Shown: one piece after another, positions 9,217-18,705 of the stretch | How positions within the stretch are numbered: position 1 is the stretch's first letter | Layout of the letters: each line of letters opens with the position of its first letter | DNA from: CAYRPN01 sp964426135 | GTDB taxonomy: Bacteria > Planctomycetota > Phycisphaerae > Phycisphaerales > Phycisphaeraceae | NCBI GenBank assembly: GCA_964426135.1 | Contig: CAYRPN010000069.1 | Span: forward strand, 1 to 28,650 | Reading direction: 5' to 3' | DNA length: 28,650 bases | Translations under genes and position numbers: made by a program | The notes under the pieces: model-generated | Databases searched by the model: none | The model's input: the letters and a program-made list of their open reading frames with translations, nothing else | Told to the model about the DNA's origin: nothing

Positions 9217-9220
<4 letters not shown>
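7547..9220 (-). CDS. CysJ-like FAD/NADPH reductase with RnfB-type [4Fe-4S] domain instead of FMN domain
   Basis: The 557-residue protein combines an iron-sulfur domain (C99-x2-C102-x3-C106-x17-C124, followed by PGG, as in the FeS domain of RnfB) with the FAD- and NADPH-binding modules of sulfite reductase flavoprotein. FAD contacts are RLYS (347-350) and GVTS (380-383); the nucleotide site is GPGTGIAPFRAFLQER (419-434) and YVCGDAKRM (about 508). The C-terminus YQRDVY is that of CysJ. The flavodoxin domain is missing. It likely passes electrons from NADPH through FAD and the cluster to NirA, its translationally coupled neighbour (4-bp overlap). Residues 17-31 (FSTQQRSWLNGFLAG) echo the NirA N-terminus. 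Residues about 158-173 come from a dispersed repeat. The GTG at 9220 overlaps the nirA stop; ATG at 9214 or 9208 is equally possible. Confidence 0.85.
8708..8742. repeat. Dispersed palindromic repeat inside the flavoprotein gene
   Basis: CCCTCTCCCT (8708-8717) and AGGGAGAGGG (8721-8730) form a perfect hairpin with a 3-base loop, followed by CCGGGGTGAGGG. This resembles a widespread intergenic repeat, yet here it lies in frame inside the coding sequence and encodes a LTPALSLEGRGG peptide in the linker between the FeS and FAD modules. Confidence 0.7.
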
Positions 9221-11076
<1,856 letters not shown>

Positions 11077-11093
11077 GGTGCGAACTCCCGCGA

Positions 11094-13361
11094 TCACGCT
11101 TCAATCTCCCAGTGTTCCAGTCTCCGAATGCGCACCGCGCATGACTTGTAGGACGGCTGTTTCGAGTAGGGATCGAACACCGCCAGCGTCAAACGATTCG
11201 TCTGCGCGTAGTGCATCGGAATGAAGACCTGATCCGGCTGCACCACCGGCGTGGGAAAGGCCCGCGCTTGCAGCGACCCGCGCCGTGACTCGACGCGCAC
11301 CCACTCGCCCGGCGTGATGTTCAGTTCCCGGGCCCGCGCGGGGCTGATCTCCACATACACGTCCTTCGCGTAGAGCTTCCGCAGCACCGCCGACTTGCCG
11401 GTGCGCGTCTGCGTGTGCCACTGCGCAGCCGTGCCGCGACCGGTGAGCAGCGTGAATGGATATTCCTCATCCGCCGGCTCCACGACCGGCCGTGGCGCCT
11501 CGAAGAGCAAGCGTGCCCGGCCGTCACCGTGGAAAAATCGCCCGTCCTCGAACAAGCGTCGCTGCGGTTGCGGCTCGCCCTGTTCCGCATCGAGGTCCGT
11601 GTACGGCCACTGCACGCCGCCCCGATCATCGAGCATCTGGTAATCGCGGATGCCCGTGATTTCGCAGGGCTGCCCGCGCGAAATCTCTTTCATGATCTGG
11701 AACACCGCCTCGGGCGATGACCACGCGCGGAACAGGTCTCCGCAGCCGAAGTACTCCGCCACGAGCTTGAAGATCGCGAAATCGCTCAGCGCCAGGCCCG
11801 GCGCCTTCTTGACCTTCTTCGTCAGGCCGATGCGGCGCTCGGAGTTGATGAAGGTGCCCTCCTTCTCACCCCAGCCTGCGGCGGGAAGCACGAGGTCCGC
11901 CAGTTGCGCGGTTTCGGTCGTGTGGTACATGTCCTGCACCACGAGGAAGTCCAGCTTGTCGATGATCCGCGCGAACTCACCCTGATTGATCCAGGAGTGC
12001 GCGGCATTGGTGGCGATGAACCACAGACCCTTGATCTCCTCGCGGTCGATCGCCTCGATGATTTCGTTGTAGGCATAGCTGTTTCGCGTGGGGATTCGGG
12101 CCGGGTCAATGTCGATGATGCCGGCGATCTTGGCGCGGTCGCGTGCTCGCTCGAAGTCGTGGCCGCCGATCAGGCTCGTCGTGTTGCTGAAGAGTCGCGA
12201 TCCCATCGCGTTGCACTGGCCGGTGATCGAGTTGGCGCCGGTGCCGGGCCTGCCGATGTTGCCGGTCATCAGCGCGAGGTTGATGATCGCCTGCGCCACG
12301 CGCACGCCTTCGTGGCTCTGGTTCACGCCCATCGTCCACCAGAACGACACGCGCTTGCCCATGCCGATGGCGTACGCCACGCCGAACAGCGACTCGATGC
12401 TGATGCCGGTCTCCGCAGCGACGCGTTCCGGAGGGAATTCGCGAACGAATCCGACGAAGGCGTCGAAGCCGGTGGTGTGGGCGTCGAGGAAATCGCGCTT
12501 GATCCAGCCGTGGCGAATGAGCAGGTGCGCCAGGCCATAGAAGAGGGTGAGATCGGACTTGGGCTTCAGCGCCAGGTGATCCGTGGCCGCCATCGCCGTC
12601 TCTGTTTTGCGCGGATCGATGACGATGATGCGCGGCGAGTTGGGGTTCCGCAGCACGCGCTCCCACATGATCGGGTGCGCGATGCAGAGATTCGACCCGA
12701 CCAGCACGATCACGTCGGATTCCTCGAAATCCTGATAGGTGAACGGCGGCGCGTCGAAGCCGAACGCCTGCTTGTACGCGACGGCGGCGGTGGCCATGCA
12801 CTGGCGCGTGTTGCCGTCGCCGTGGATCATGCCCATGCCGAACTTCGCCACGGCGCCGAGCAGCGCCATTTCCTCGGTGACGATCTGGCCGGTGGAGAGG
12901 AATGCGACGGACGCCGGTCCATGCTGCTTCTGAATCGCCTTGAAACTGGCCGTCATGGTGCGCAGCGCGCTGTCCCAGTCGGTGGGCACGAGCTTGCCGC
13001 CCGCGCCGCGCACCAACGGCGTGGTCGCGCGGTCGGGCGCATCCAACACACTGAGCGCTTCCCAGCCCTTGGGGCACGCCATGCCGATATTCACCGGATA
13101 CTTCGTCGTCGCGGAGAGCCCCACCGCCTGTCCGTCACGCAGGTGAATGTCCAGAGCGCATCCCGTGGAGCAGTACCCGCACACGCTCGTCGTCACGGCG
13201 TCCGGCGCCTGCCTGGCCGGCACTTGGCCCAGCCCGAAACCGCCGGGCGTCAGGTGCAACTCATCGGTGAGCGGCCCGGTCCACTGACGCAGCAGCGTGT
13301 CGCGCCGCCGGGGCATGGCGATGGCCGTCGACGGTCCCGCACTGGGATGATCGATCTTCAT
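11094..13361 (-). CDS. nasA: Assimilatory nitrate reductase catalytic subunit (Mo-bisMGD)
   Basis: The 755-residue protein belongs to the molybdopterin oxidoreductase family. An N-terminal [4Fe-4S] site is seen as C61-x2-C64-x3-C68-x27-C96, and C188 in GDGNTRQCMATA is the expected molybdenum ligand. The C-terminal part (about 640-750) is the molybdopterin dinucleotide-binding domain with LLTGRG and HYAQTNRLT. It reduces nitrate to nitrite. It ends there and lacks the C-terminal BFD-like [2Fe-2S] domain found in longer NasA proteins. No Tat signal is visible: PRRRD occurs near residue 17 but no hydrophobic segment follows, so the enzyme should be cytoplasmic. It overlaps the upstream DmsBC-type gene by four bases (ATGA), and GGAGG precedes the ATG, which suggests that NasA and the Fe-S/membrane protein form one complex. 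Confidence 0.93.
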   Translation of the reverse strand: MKIDHPSAGPSTAIAMPRRRDTLLRQWTGPLTDELHLTPGGFGLGQVPARQAPDAVTTSVCGYCSTGCALDIHLRDGQAVGLSATTKYPVNIGMACPKGWEALSVLDAPDRATTPLVRGAGGKLVPTDWDSALRTMTASFKAIQKQHGPASVAFLSTGQIVTEEMALLGAVAKFGMGMIHGDGNTRQCMATAAVAYKQAFGFDAPPFTYQDFEESDVIVLVGSNLCIAHPIMWERVLRNPNSPRIIVIDPRKTETAMAATDHLALKPKSDLTLFYGLAHLLIRHGWIKRDFLDAHTTGFDAFVGFVREFPPERVAAETGISIESLFGVAYAIGMGKRVSFWWTMGVNQSHEGVRVAQAIINLALMTGNIGRPGTGANSITGQCNAMGSRLFSNTTSLIGGHDFERARDRAKIAGIIDIDPARIPTRNSYAYNEIIEAIDREEIKGLWFIATNAAHSWINQGEFARIIDKLDFLVVQDMYHTTETAQLADLVLPAAGWGEKEGTFINSERRIGLTKKVKKAPGLALSDFAIFKLVAEYFGCGDLFRAWSSPEAVFQIMKEISRGQPCEITGIRDYQMLDDRGGVQWPYTDLDAEQGEPQPQRRLFEDGRFFHGDGRARLLFEAPRPVVEPADEEYPFTLLTGRGTAAQWHTQTRTGKSAVLRKLYAKDVYVEISPARARELNITPGEWVRVESRRGSLQARAFPTPVVQPDQVFIPMHYAQTNRLTLAVFDPYSKQPSYKSCAVRIRRLEHWEIEA

Positions 13362-15130
13362 GACGGAGACCCTCCAGGCATCTTGGGCGGGACGGCGGCG
13401 GCGAAGAAGAGATATCGCTCGACCAGTTCACCGGCGAGCGTGCAGATGAGGATCAGCGTCGCGGAGACCAGTCCGATTGGCGCGCTCCTGTCGGCAGTCA
13501 TCGCCAGCGGCAACACGATGCCGCCGACCGCGCCAAGCGTGAAACGCGCGATCGTCGCGCGGCGCAGCGGCCCCACCAGCAGCCGTGCCGACTTGCGCAG
13601 TACGGTGAACTGCCGGGCAGCGAGATGTCGCAGCGTCGCCGCTTCGATCAACAGCTTCGCTCCTGTCACCATCGCCAGAGCGACACAGATCGTGCGGCTC
13701 GTTGCGGCTTCGTCCACCGTCGCAAGGCCAATGCCCGACGCGCCTGTCAGTGACGAGGTGAACACCGTGGTTGCCGTGCCCAGCAGCAAGGTGGTGAGCA
13801 GAAACGCCGTCCCGCTGCGGCTGAAGGTCCACATCGGTCGCCGCGTGTCGTGGTAGAGCATCGCGGAGCAGAACACGCCCAGCATGCCGAAGAGAATGAC
13901 GCCGATGCCCAGCGCGCTGATCGCCCCATGGGACATGGCTTCGCGGAGGAAGAACGCACATGCCGCATACGCACTGGCGGCCGCGGCAAACAGGCCAAAG
14001 GCGAGGATCTCCCGGCTGAGCCAGCTTGTCCGCAAGCCCACGATCGCGCGAAACGCGTAGAGAGGCCGGCCCAGGTGGAGCGTGCTGGCGCCCAGCGCCA
14101 AGAGCCCCACCGCCAGCGCGACCAGGGCGTGCATCGTTTCACTGCCAACGCTGACCATCATGCCCGTGGCCATCGCCGCTTCACGCGCGATGCGCTCAAC
14201 GAGGAAAGCGCCGACGGAAAGCTGCGTCAGCACCAGCATCGCCACCAACGGCGGATGCGGGTGCTGCGGAGCGGCGCTGTAATGGTCGGCCGGCAGCAGG
14301 TTCCGCGGCATCACCTTTGCCGTGCGGTAGTTCGTTGTGGGCAGCGTGTAGTCCGGCTCGCATGTGCCGGGGACGAACTGATTCGCTTCGCTGTCCTCGA
14401 TGACCTTGCGCGTCTCCACGAGCGTGATGCGGATCGCCTGATTCGGACACGCCTGCACGCAGGCCGGCGCTTCACCGACGCTCAGGCGATCGCTGCACAT
14501 GTCGCACTTGCGGACGATGCCCAGGCGTGCGTTGTACTTCGGCACGTCGTACGGGCACTTGAAAATGCAGTACTGGCAGCCGATGCACTGGTCGTCGAGG
14601 TGTTTCACAATCCCGGTGACCGGGTCTTTGTCGTACGCATTCACCGGGCAGCCTTCGAGGCAGGCGGGCTCGACGCAATGGTGACACGCGCTGGTGACGT
14701 GCTGCATGATCGGCAGTTCGATCGTGCCGCCCACGAGCAGGCCGACATCGCGGAACACCTCGCCGTCGTCGAGGCCGTTGAGATTGTGGCACGCGGTGAC
14801 GCACGCCTTGCAGCCGGAGCAGGCGTCGAGATCGACGTCGAACGCGTACTGCTGGCCCGCCCGCGGCGTCGAGAGCGGAATCAGATCGCGGTAGTGCTTC
14901 GCTTGTGCGGGCACTTCGCCGCGTTCGTGCTGCCGGGCAAAGCGTTCGACCGCCGTGAGATTCTGCTGATCCTTCAACAGATCACTGAGCATCGCCTGGC
15001 GATCCACCGGCGCACCGACAGCCCGTGTTGCGCGAGGCAGCACCGGCAGCGGCACAGGTTGCGGATTCAGTAACGCAGGCATGGCGGGTATTCGGGTCGG
15101 GGGTGCGAAGGCTCGGCGTGGACGTACCAT
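13358..15130 (-). CDS. DmsB-DmsC fusion: four-cluster ferredoxin joined to membrane anchor
   Basis: This 590-residue protein fuses a polyferredoxin electron-transfer subunit to a quinol-type membrane anchor. Residues 104-228 hold sixteen cysteines in four groups (C104/107/110/114, C149/152/157/161, C182/185/188/192, C209/212/224/228), enough for four [4Fe-4S] clusters. Residues about 293-585 contain about eight hydrophobic segments like DmsC. Its stop codon overlaps the nasA start, so it likely carries electrons between the membrane quinone pool and NasA. In DMSO reductase the catalytic subunit is exported, whereas here NasA has no export signal, so the topology is probably inverted or cytoplasmic-facing; this is inference. 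Residues 40-90 form a charged extension before the first cluster. The start is uncertain: ATG at 15130 or 15082, neither with a good ribosome binding site. Confidence 0.85.
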   Translation of the reverse strand: MVRPRRAFAPPTRIPAMPALLNPQPVPLPVLPRATRAVGAPVDRQAMLSDLLKDQQNLTAVERFARQHERGEVPAQAKHYRDLIPLSTPRAGQQYAFDVDLDACSGCKACVTACHNLNGLDDGEVFRDVGLLVGGTIELPIMQHVTSACHHCVEPACLEGCPVNAYDKDPVTGIVKHLDDQCIGCQYCIFKCPYDVPKYNARLGIVRKCDMCSDRLSVGEAPACVQACPNQAIRITLVETRKVIEDSEANQFVPGTCEPDYTLPTTNYRTAKVMPRNLLPADHYSAAPQHPHPPLVAMLVLTQLSVGAFLVERIAREAAMATGMMVSVGSETMHALVALAVGLLALGASTLHLGRPLYAFRAIVGLRTSWLSREILAFGLFAAAASAYAACAFFLREAMSHGAISALGIGVILFGMLGVFCSAMLYHDTRRPMWTFSRSGTAFLLTTLLLGTATTVFTSSLTGASGIGLATVDEAATSRTICVALAMVTGAKLLIEAATLRHLAARQFTVLRKSARLLVGPLRRATIARFTLGAVGGIVLPLAMTADRSAPIGLVSATLILICTLAGELVERYLFFAAAVPPKMPGGSPS

Positions 15131-15258
15131 CAGCGGGCCGTCAACGATCAGCGATCGGCCGTTGGTGGCCGTCGCTGATGGTTGAAAGCTGAATGCTGAA
15201 GGCTGATGGTTTCCAGGTCGTGCGTCCGCGCCGAGCCGTGACGCTCCCTACGCGGCGA
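15131..15258. other. Intercistronic spacer with strong hairpin
   Basis: The spacer between the porin gene and the DmsBC-type gene contains the hairpin at 15147-15179 and, at about 15186-15206, a short imperfect repeat built on GCTGAATGCTGAAGGCTGA. No coding region is apparent. Confidence 0.5.
15147..15179 (-). terminator. Intercistronic stem-loop, possible attenuator or RNA-end protector
   Basis: ATCAGCGA (15147-15154) pairs with TCGCTGAT (15172-15179), and CGGCC with GGCCG inside, leaving a GTTGGT loop and one bulged base. It lies between the porin and the DmsBC-type gene of the same operon. No U-run follows it, so partial termination or transcript stabilisation is only a suggestion. Confidence 0.4.
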
Positions 15259-16851
15259 TCAGAATGTGAACTGCAACACCACGTAGGCAAAATCGATGTC
15301 TTCCGACGGCCCGGACTGATCGATGAATTTGCCTGCGAACAAGTGGTTGTATCCAAAGTGGATTTCGGTGTGCCGGTCGAACTGCCACTTGATCAGCAGA
15401 TCTATTTCCTGGCCGATTTCGTTCGACAGCCCGACGCCCGGAGCACGGAAGCGCACGCCGCCGGCGTTGTAGGCGCCGTCCGTGTCTTCCGCCCGCCAGA
15501 AGAGGTGGCCGTGAATGTCAACGCTGACGGTCTTGCAGGGCTTGAAGGTCACGCCGGGGTACACGTCGATCACGTTCTGCCGGCCGATCTGATCGATCCA
15601 GCCGAAGTACGCGTGGCCCAGCGGGAAGAGCTGGTTGAATGTCTCCACATCGCCGCCCGCCGCCTTATCGCCGCTCGCATAATCGAAGCCGACAAAGAAG
15701 CGCGGCTGCATGGCGATTTCGCTGAAGGTGTAACCCGCGACGGCGGTGAACATGAACGCGTCGATGTCACCGGCGCCCAGTTCACCGAACTGATAGGCGC
15801 CTTCGATTTCCCAGTCGAAGCCGGTGCCTGGCAGCTTGCCCCAGACGCGTCCGCCCAGGGTGTGGCGTTCCTCGTCGCCGACGGTGCCGTTGAAACCGGT
15901 GGCGACGTTGGCAACGCCGTTGAAGGCGATCGCGTCCTTGTCGAGGTAGAGCCAGTAGAGGTCCAGGCCGATGTCGGTTGTCGGAATTTTGCCCGCCGCG
16001 TAGACGCCCATGAAGTCCTGGTCATCGTCGGGCAGATTGTTGAACTCGTACTTCTCCACGATCACCGGCTTGGTCCAGAACGGCGTGACGGTCCAGTCGC
16101 CGACCTTGATCGGGGCGCTGATGCCGTCGAAAGTGCGGCGCACGTTGGCCCAGTCCAGCGGGCTGACCAGACGCTGCTTACCGAAGAGCAGTTCCTGCCG
16201 GCCGGCGCGGATCGTGGCCTTGTCGCCGGTGTCGGAGAAGGGAATCGCCACATCGACGAAGCCGTTCTGCAGATCGAGTTCATCCACTTCCAGCGTGCGC
16301 CGACCGCCCAGCAGATCGCGATCGGTGGACAGCGCGCTCTTGCCTTCGAGGAAGACGCGGACGTTCGGGCCAAAGTGAATGTCGCTGTGAAACAGGAATC
16401 GCGAGAGGAGAAACACATCATCATTGGGGCCGGCGAAGGGCGCGCCGCCAGCGGCGTTGGCGCCGAAGTTGAAACCGTCCCACGCTTCCAGTCGCAGGCG
16501 AATCTGTCCGCCGAAGCTGGCCCAGATGGAGCCATCCTCGCTCAGCGGGACGTGCTTGATGGGGTCGACGAAATCGCCTTCGTCCTTGACCTTCGGCAGC
16601 ACGCTCCAGTTCTCGTTGTAAGGGAGCACCTGATAGGCAGGCCGCGCGGGGCCGGCGGGCGCGCCGGGGGCGCCGGGGGCGCCGGGGGCGGCTGGTGTTG
16701 CCGGGGCGCCGGCAGCGGGGGCAGTCGCGGGTGTCGTTGTCGGCGCCGGTGTCACGGGGGGCTTGGTGCCGTAATCCTGCGCGGCACATGTAGCGCCAAG
16801 TGACAGGGCGAGGCTCGCGGTCAACAGTGCTTTGTCGCATCGAACATTCAT
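15259..16851 (-). CDS. Outer-membrane beta-barrel porin, alginate-export (AlgE-like) type
   Basis: The 530-residue protein has a cleavable signal (hydrophobic residues about 8-23, then CAAQDYG), a low-complexity Pro/Ala/Gly/Thr linker (about residues 29-72), and a barrel domain of alternating strands that ends in the C-terminal phenylalanine typical of outer-membrane proteins (VVLQFTF). Blocks such as GGQIRLRLEAWDGF, AGRQELLFGKQRLV and the strand-turn pattern throughout resemble the alginate-export porin family. In this position, between nrtD and the reductase genes and on the same strand, it may serve as the outer-membrane entry route for nitrate or nitrite. That role is inferred from context; family members are known for other solutes. 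AAGGA lies about eight bases before the ATG. Confidence 0.75.
   Translation of the reverse strand: MNVRCDKALLTASLALSLGATCAAQDYGTKPPVTPAPTTTPATAPAAGAPATPAAPGAPGAPGAPAGPARPAYQVLPYNENWSVLPKVKDEGDFVDPIKHVPLSEDGSIWASFGGQIRLRLEAWDGFNFGANAAGGAPFAGPNDDVFLLSRFLFHSDIHFGPNVRVFLEGKSALSTDRDLLGGRRTLEVDELDLQNGFVDVAIPFSDTGDKATIRAGRQELLFGKQRLVSPLDWANVRRTFDGISAPIKVGDWTVTPFWTKPVIVEKYEFNNLPDDDQDFMGVYAAGKIPTTDIGLDLYWLYLDKDAIAFNGVANVATGFNGTVGDEERHTLGGRVWGKLPGTGFDWEIEGAYQFGELGAGDIDAFMFTAVAGYTFSEIAMQPRFFVGFDYASGDKAAGGDVETFNQLFPLGHAYFGWIDQIGRQNVIDVYPGVTFKPCKTVSVDIHGHLFWRAEDTDGAYNAGGVRFRAPGVGLSNEIGQEIDLLIKWQFDRHTEIHFGYNHLFAGKFIDQSGPSEDIDFAYVVLQFTF
16661..16687 (-). repeat. Three tandem 9-bp repeats in the porin linker
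   Basis: GCGCCGGGG (plus strand) occurs three times in a row and encodes Gly-Ala-Pro repeats in the linker between signal peptide and barrel. Copy number is likely to vary between strains. Confidence 0.8.
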
Positions 16852-16941
16852 GGTTGTCTTCCTTTCAGGATTCCAGCAGCCGTCGCGCGATCATTGCGCC
16901 GCCATCAGTCCTGGGAGTGTTGGGATCAGGTGAACCATCGC

Positions 16942-17772
16942 TTACGCAGCGCTTCTTTCCTTCGTCTCCGGTGGATCGGTCGTAGCCGCCATCTTGTGGC
17001 GGTCCTGTTCGTGGAGGAAATCGACGAGCCGGGCGCGAAGGGCCGCATACTCGGCGCTTTCCAGGATGGCCGCGCGGTCGCGCGGCCGGGGGAACGGAAC
17101 CGTCACGATTTCGCCGACTTTCGCGTTCGGACCGCTGGTCATCATCACCACGCGGTCGGATAGAAAAAGGGCTTCGTCGATGTCGTGGGTCACCATCAGG
17201 GCTGTCTTGTGATCGACCTGCAACAGATCGAGCAACTCCTGTTGGAGATCGAGCCTGGTGAGTGAATCGAGCATGCCGAACGGCTCATCGAGCAGCAGCA
17301 GCTTCGGCGAGAGCGCAAAGGCGCGAGCGATGCCCACGCGCTGCTGCATGCCCTGCGAAAGCTCCGTGGGCTTCTTGTCCATCGAATCCTTCAAGCCCAC
17401 GAGTTCCAGATAGTGCGCCGCCTGTGCGAGCCGCTGGGCGTGCGTGGCCTTGGGCATCGCCTCGTTGACGGCCAGCATCACGTTCTCCGTCGCGGTCATC
17501 CACGGCAACAGGCTTGGCGATTGAAAGACCACGCCGCGGTCCGTGCCGGGGCCATCGATCTCGCTGAACCCCAGGCACAGCGCGCCGCTGGTCTTCTGGG
17601 CCAGTCCCGCGACGATGGAGAGGACGGTGGACTTGCCGCAGCCGGAGTGTCCGATGATGCTGACGAACTCGCCTTCCGCCATGCGCAGGTTGAAGCCATC
17701 GACGACGGTGAGCGGGCCGGTCGGCGTGTCGAAGCTTTTGACGAGGTTCGTGATTTCGAGGTGAACGGTCAT
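16942..17772 (-). CDS. nrtD: Nitrate ABC transporter ATP-binding protein, NrtD type
   Basis: The 276-residue protein is a complete ABC ATPase: Walker A GHSGCGKST (41-49), Q-loop VFQSPSLLPW (81-90), signature LSQGM (137-141, Gln where Gly is usual), Walker B LLLLDEP (157-163) and switch histidine H195 in VTHDIDEA. The SPSLLPW segment and the close relation to the neighbouring NrtC place it in the nitrate/sulfonate/taurine class. It should pair with NrtC on NrtB to drive import. A frame extends upstream to 17802, but the conserved start MTVHLEITNLVKSF corresponds to the ATG at 17772. It is separated from nrtC by 144 bp containing an inverted repeat. Confidence 0.9.
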   Translation of the reverse strand: MTVHLEITNLVKSFDTPTGPLTVVDGFNLRMAEGEFVSIIGHSGCGKSTVLSIVAGLAQKTSGALCLGFSEIDGPGTDRGVVFQSPSLLPWMTATENVMLAVNEAMPKATHAQRLAQAAHYLELVGLKDSMDKKPTELSQGMQQRVGIARAFALSPKLLLLDEPFGMLDSLTRLDLQQELLDLLQVDHKTALMVTHDIDEALFLSDRVVMMTSGPNAKVGEIVTVPFPRPRDRAAILESAEYAALRARLVDFLHEQDRHKMAATTDPPETKERSAA

Positions 17773-17916
17773 GGTGGGGAAGGGCCGAGGGTGAAGGGCC
17801 AAGGGCCAAGGGAAAGACAGTGGGCATCAGGAGGAAGCGTTGGGTTGGGATTCGCGTCGAGGGATTTGGGATTTCATCCCTTGGCCCTTGGCCCTCTTCC
17901 CTTGGCCCTTTCGCCT
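17773..17916. repeat. Inverted repeat between nrtC and nrtD
   Basis: AAGGGCCAAGGGCCAAGGG-type units at 17794-17813 are mirrored by CCCTTGGCCCTTGGCCCT at 17877-17895, giving 19 exactly matching bases per arm around a loop of about 63 bases. A further CCCTTGGCCCTTT unit follows to 17913. On the nrt transcript this would fold into a long stem between two ATPase genes. Confidence 0.75.
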
Positions 17917-18705
17917 TCACGCCGCACGTTTCGCTTTGCTCCTTTGCAGGAACTCGATGACCTGTTTGAAAACAGCCTTGTATTGCGGGGTTTTCTCGAT
18001 GTTCTCACGGTTGCGGGGGCGAGGCAGGTCGATGGCGATTGAAGGCCCAAGCGTCGCGCCGGGGACACCGGGGGCGGCGGTCAGCGGGATGATGCGATCC
18101 GCCAGCAACACGCCTTCGAACACGTCATTGGTGATGAGCACGACGGTCTTCTTGTCGCGCTCCCAGATGCGGGCGATCTCGTCCTGCAGAGTGCTGCGGG
18201 TCAGGGCGTCGAGCGCCGACAGCGGTTCATCCATCAGGAGGGCCTCGGGATCCATCGCCAGCGCGCGGGCCACGGAGACGCGCTGCCGCATGCCGCCGGA
18301 AAGCTGTGCGGGCTTGCGGTCGGCCGCAGGTGTGAGATTCACCATGTCGATGTAGCGACGTGCATGCTCCCTTCTGCGCTGAGCATGCCAATCGGGGAAA
18401 GCCTGATCCACGGCTAGCATCAGGTTGTCGAAGACGCTCATCCACGGCAGCAGCGAGTAGTTCTGGAACACGACGCCGCGATCGGAACTGGGCCCCGTGA
18501 TGAGTTTGCCATCGAAGCGGCACTCACCGGAATCAGGTTGGGTCAGGCCGGCGAGCAGTGAGAGCAAGGTGGTTTTCCCCGCGCCGGAGTAGCCGACGAT
18601 GGCGACGAACTCGCCCCGCGCGATGCTCAGGTTCACGTCGGTCAGCACGGGCCTGGCGGGCTTGCCGAAGCCCTTGCACACGTTTCGCAGTTCGAGAAAG
18701 CTCAT
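17917..18705 (-). CDS. nrtC: Nitrate ABC transporter ATP-binding protein, NrtC type (short form)
   Basis: The 262-residue ABC ATPase has Walker A GYSGAGKT (38-45), Q-loop VFQNYSLLPW (79-88), signature LSGGM (135-139) and Walker B LLMDEP (156-161). The switch position reads ITNDVFEG, with N193 where a histidine is expected. It lacks the C-terminal substrate-binding-protein-like domain of cyanobacterial NrtC, so it is an ordinary single-domain subunit. It presumably forms a heterodimer with NrtD. The ATG at 18705 overlaps the nrtB stop by four bases and has GAGGAG eight bases upstream; a longer frame to 18771 lies within nrtB and is not used. Confidence 0.9.
   Translation of the reverse strand: MSFLELRNVCKGFGKPARPVLTDVNLSIARGEFVAIVGYSGAGKTTLLSLLAGLTQPDSGECRFDGKLITGPSSDRGVVFQNYSLLPWMSVFDNLMLAVDQAFPDWHAQRRREHARRYIDMVNLTPAADRKPAQLSGGMRQRVSVARALAMDPEALLMDEPLSALDALTRSTLQDEIARIWERDKKTVVLITNDVFEGVLLADRIIPLTAAPGVPGATLGPSIAIDLPRPRNRENIEKTPQYKAVFKQVIEFLQRSKAKRAA

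Noticed and set aside
11094..13361. Tat signal on NasA from PRRRD near residue 17
   Set aside because: No hydrophobic core or cleavage region follows; the [4Fe-4S] domain begins about 40 residues later.
11904..13856. Long open frame (about 650 codons) on the plus strand opposite nasA
   Set aside because: It is antisense to conserved NasA and DmsBC-type sequence, rich in Arg/Ala/His as expected of high-GC shadow frames, and has no recognisable domain.
15193..16803. Plus-strand open frame opposite the porin gene
   Set aside because: The porin has a signal peptide, linker and C-terminal Phe; the antisense product has no family features.
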